Below, piece by piece: positions 6,944 through 7,874 of a DNA stretch of 7,874 nt. The stretch is taken from assembly GCA_023301395.1 (NCBI GenBank), contig JALZUY010000168.1:1-7874 (forward strand). The letters run 5' to 3'. This stretch comes from Nonlabens sp. (GTDB lineage: Bacteria > Bacteroidota > Bacteroidia > Flavobacteriales > Flavobacteriaceae). A program made the translations under genes and the position numbers. Each line of letters starts with the position of its first letter. The stretch's first letter is position 1. The notes beneath the pieces were generated by a model. The model searched no databases, was not told the DNA's origin, and saw only the letters and a list, made by a program, of their open reading frames with translations.

Positions 6944-7700
6944 TAACCACAGGAATTAATTCGCCAGCTGCTAGTCGATAACGATCCACTTCCTCAGGAC
7001 TTAATTGTTTGGTATAATCAAGGGCTTGTACTTGAAAACCGATGGATTCTAAACGCTCAAAGTAATCCATTCCATAAATGCGTACATGATCGTACTGGCC
7101 AAAAATTCTAGCACGTTCCTCTTTATCAGTAATAGAATCATCCTCAAACGTGAGATCTCTATCGTTCTCTAGCGGAATTTGCAAAATTGCCGTTCCACCA
7201 GGTTTTAAGACACGATATAATTCTTTCATCGCGGTCTCATCATCTGGAATGTGTTCCAGGACATGATTACAAAGAATGAAATCATAACTATCATTTTCAA
7301 ATGGTAGATTACAAATATCTGCCTTCACATCAGCAAGTGGAGAAAGTAGATCTGTGGTAGTATATTCAATGATATCGCTATTGCGAAAACGTTTATAAAA
7401 ACACTGTTCAGGTGCAAAATGCAATAGTTTTTGAGAACGAGTTAGTAAATCTGTTTCTCTGTTGAGGTATAGCCATAGCAATCTATGACGTTCCAAAGAA
7501 AGTGTAGATGGCGAAAGCACATTTTCTCTTACGGTTCCATATCCATAAGGTAAAAAGCTCTTGAACGACTTTCCATCTATAGGATCAGTATAACGATCAC
7601 CACTGTACCACCACGCCATTAATGGGCGCACTAAATAACTCGCGCTGATCAGCCAAGGTCTAGGGATGAGGTTGAGAAAGAATTTAAAGAGTTTTTTCAA
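6927..7700 (-). CDS. SAM-dependent class I methyltransferase, substrate unknown
   Basis: Predicted 257-aa cytoplasmic methyltransferase of the Methyltransf_11 type. The Rossmann core is visible: LLHFAPE at 92-98 in place of the glycine-rich motif I, then the TTDL and DVKADICNLPF acidic strand region at 115-134, DFILCNHVLEHIPDD at 140-154, LYRVLKPGG at 161-169, and AILQIPL. The tail holds FGQYDHVRIYG (200-210) and LSPEEVDRY. An N-terminal extension includes PLMAWWYSGDRYTDP and LSPSTLSLERHRLLWLYL. I recognise the overall pattern from many Bacteroidota proteins without a known substrate. The start is a TTG at 7700, read as LKKLFKFFLNLIPRP; no ATG lies between it and an in-frame stop at 7742-7740, and the next ATG (residue 28) would cut into conserved-looking sequence. 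It follows a gene whose end is 28 bases upstream. The C-terminus ends IPVVTKPVV, where the last residues derive from a short tandem repeat. Confidence 0.87.
   Translation of the reverse strand: MKKLFKFFLNLIPRPWLISASYLVRPLMAWWYSGDRYTDPIDGKSFKSFLPYGYGTVRENVLSPSTLSLERHRLLWLYLNRETDLLTRSQKLLHFAPEQCFYKRFRNSDIIEYTTTDLLSPLADVKADICNLPFENDSYDFILCNHVLEHIPDDETAMKELYRVLKPGGTAILQIPLENDRDLTFEDDSITDKEERARIFGQYDHVRIYGMDYFERLESIGFQVQALDYTKQLSPEEVDRYRLAAGELIPVVTKPVV
6930..6953. repeat. 15-base tandem repeat (about 1.6 copies) at the convergent gene ends
   Basis: AACCACAGG occurs at 6930-6938 and again at 6945-6953, giving a 15-base unit AACCACAGGTTTAGT repeated 1.6 times. On the minus strand it encodes PVV-TK-PVV at the end of the methyltransferase. 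On the plus strand it encodes the last codons and the TAG stop of apbE. No hairpin terminator is visible at this junction. Confidence 0.7.
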
Positions 7701-7728
7701 GGTTTTAGATAACTTTATGTTTTGTAAA

Positions 7729-7874
7729 TTAAAATCCTTCTAGCTCAATTTCGGTACAACCAGAATTGTTATCAAAGAGTTTCTTTTTCCAATTTTCATC
7801 AAATGCTTCAGAAATATATTCGTCCACAGTATTATTATATTCTTCAATTTGATTTTCTAAATCTTTATTTACAG
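7729..7874 (-). CDS. 3' end of an unidentified gene upstream of the methyltransferase (partial)
   Basis: The minus strand carries one open frame from the window edge to a TAA at 7731-7729, giving the last 47 residues of a protein. The other two minus-strand frames meet stops within the first few codons of the edge. The fragment is strongly acidic and helical in character (IEEYNNTVDEYISEAF, then DENWKKKLF) and ends CTEIELEGF. I do not recognise the family. The gap to the TTG start of the methyltransferase is 28 bases (7701-7728), with no terminator-like hairpin, so the two probably form one operon. Confidence 0.65.
   Translation of the reverse strand, partial: VNKDLENQIEEYNNTVDEYISEAFDENWKKKLFDNNSGCTEIELEGF

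Overview
The window is AT-rich and has the features of a marine-type Flavobacteriaceae (Bacteroidota) chromosome. It holds a surface-lipoprotein glycosidase, a secreted protein with a type IX secretion (T9SS) C-terminal sorting domain, a TAnnTTTG-type -7 promoter element, no obvious Shine-Dalgarno sequences, and the palindrome TTTCGCGAAA inside coding sequence. The genus cannot be fixed from the sequence alone. No RNA gene, insertion sequence, CRISPR array or prophage gene was seen, and no gene-free stretch exceeds about 115 bases.

Left part (1-3000, minus strand): a 982-aa GH92 alpha-mannosidase lipoprotein with two C-terminal accessory domains. The first 13 codons of another minus-strand gene follow only 11 bases downstream. 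This looks like the edge of a glycan-utilisation operon that continues off the left end, with alpha-mannosides or N-glycan mannose as the likely substrate.

Centre (3001-5499): a short divergent promoter region, then a plus-strand 794-aa exported protein. It has two diverged copies of one beta-rich module, one at each end of a large middle region, followed by a T9SS type A sorting domain. It is probably surface-attached or secreted; its function is unknown.

Right-centre (5553-6943): a translationally coupled pair (ATGA overlap). The first gene encodes a 119-aa cysteine-free protein of unknown function. The second encodes an ApbE-type FAD:protein FMN transferase lipoprotein, which attaches FMN covalently to extracytoplasmic flavoproteins such as Na+-NQR or Rnf subunits.

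Right end (6927-7874, minus strand): a SAM-dependent methyltransferase with an atypical motif I converges on apbE and overlaps its 3' end by 17 bases. The C-terminal 47 codons of an unidentified gene lie 28 bases upstream of it, probably in the same operon.

Most of the window is ordinary flavobacterial content. The points most worth a second look are the small protein coupled to apbE (possibly a decayed nuclease-like fold), the module duplication in the T9SS protein, the palindromes in coding sequence, and the tandem repeat that forms the convergent gene overlap.
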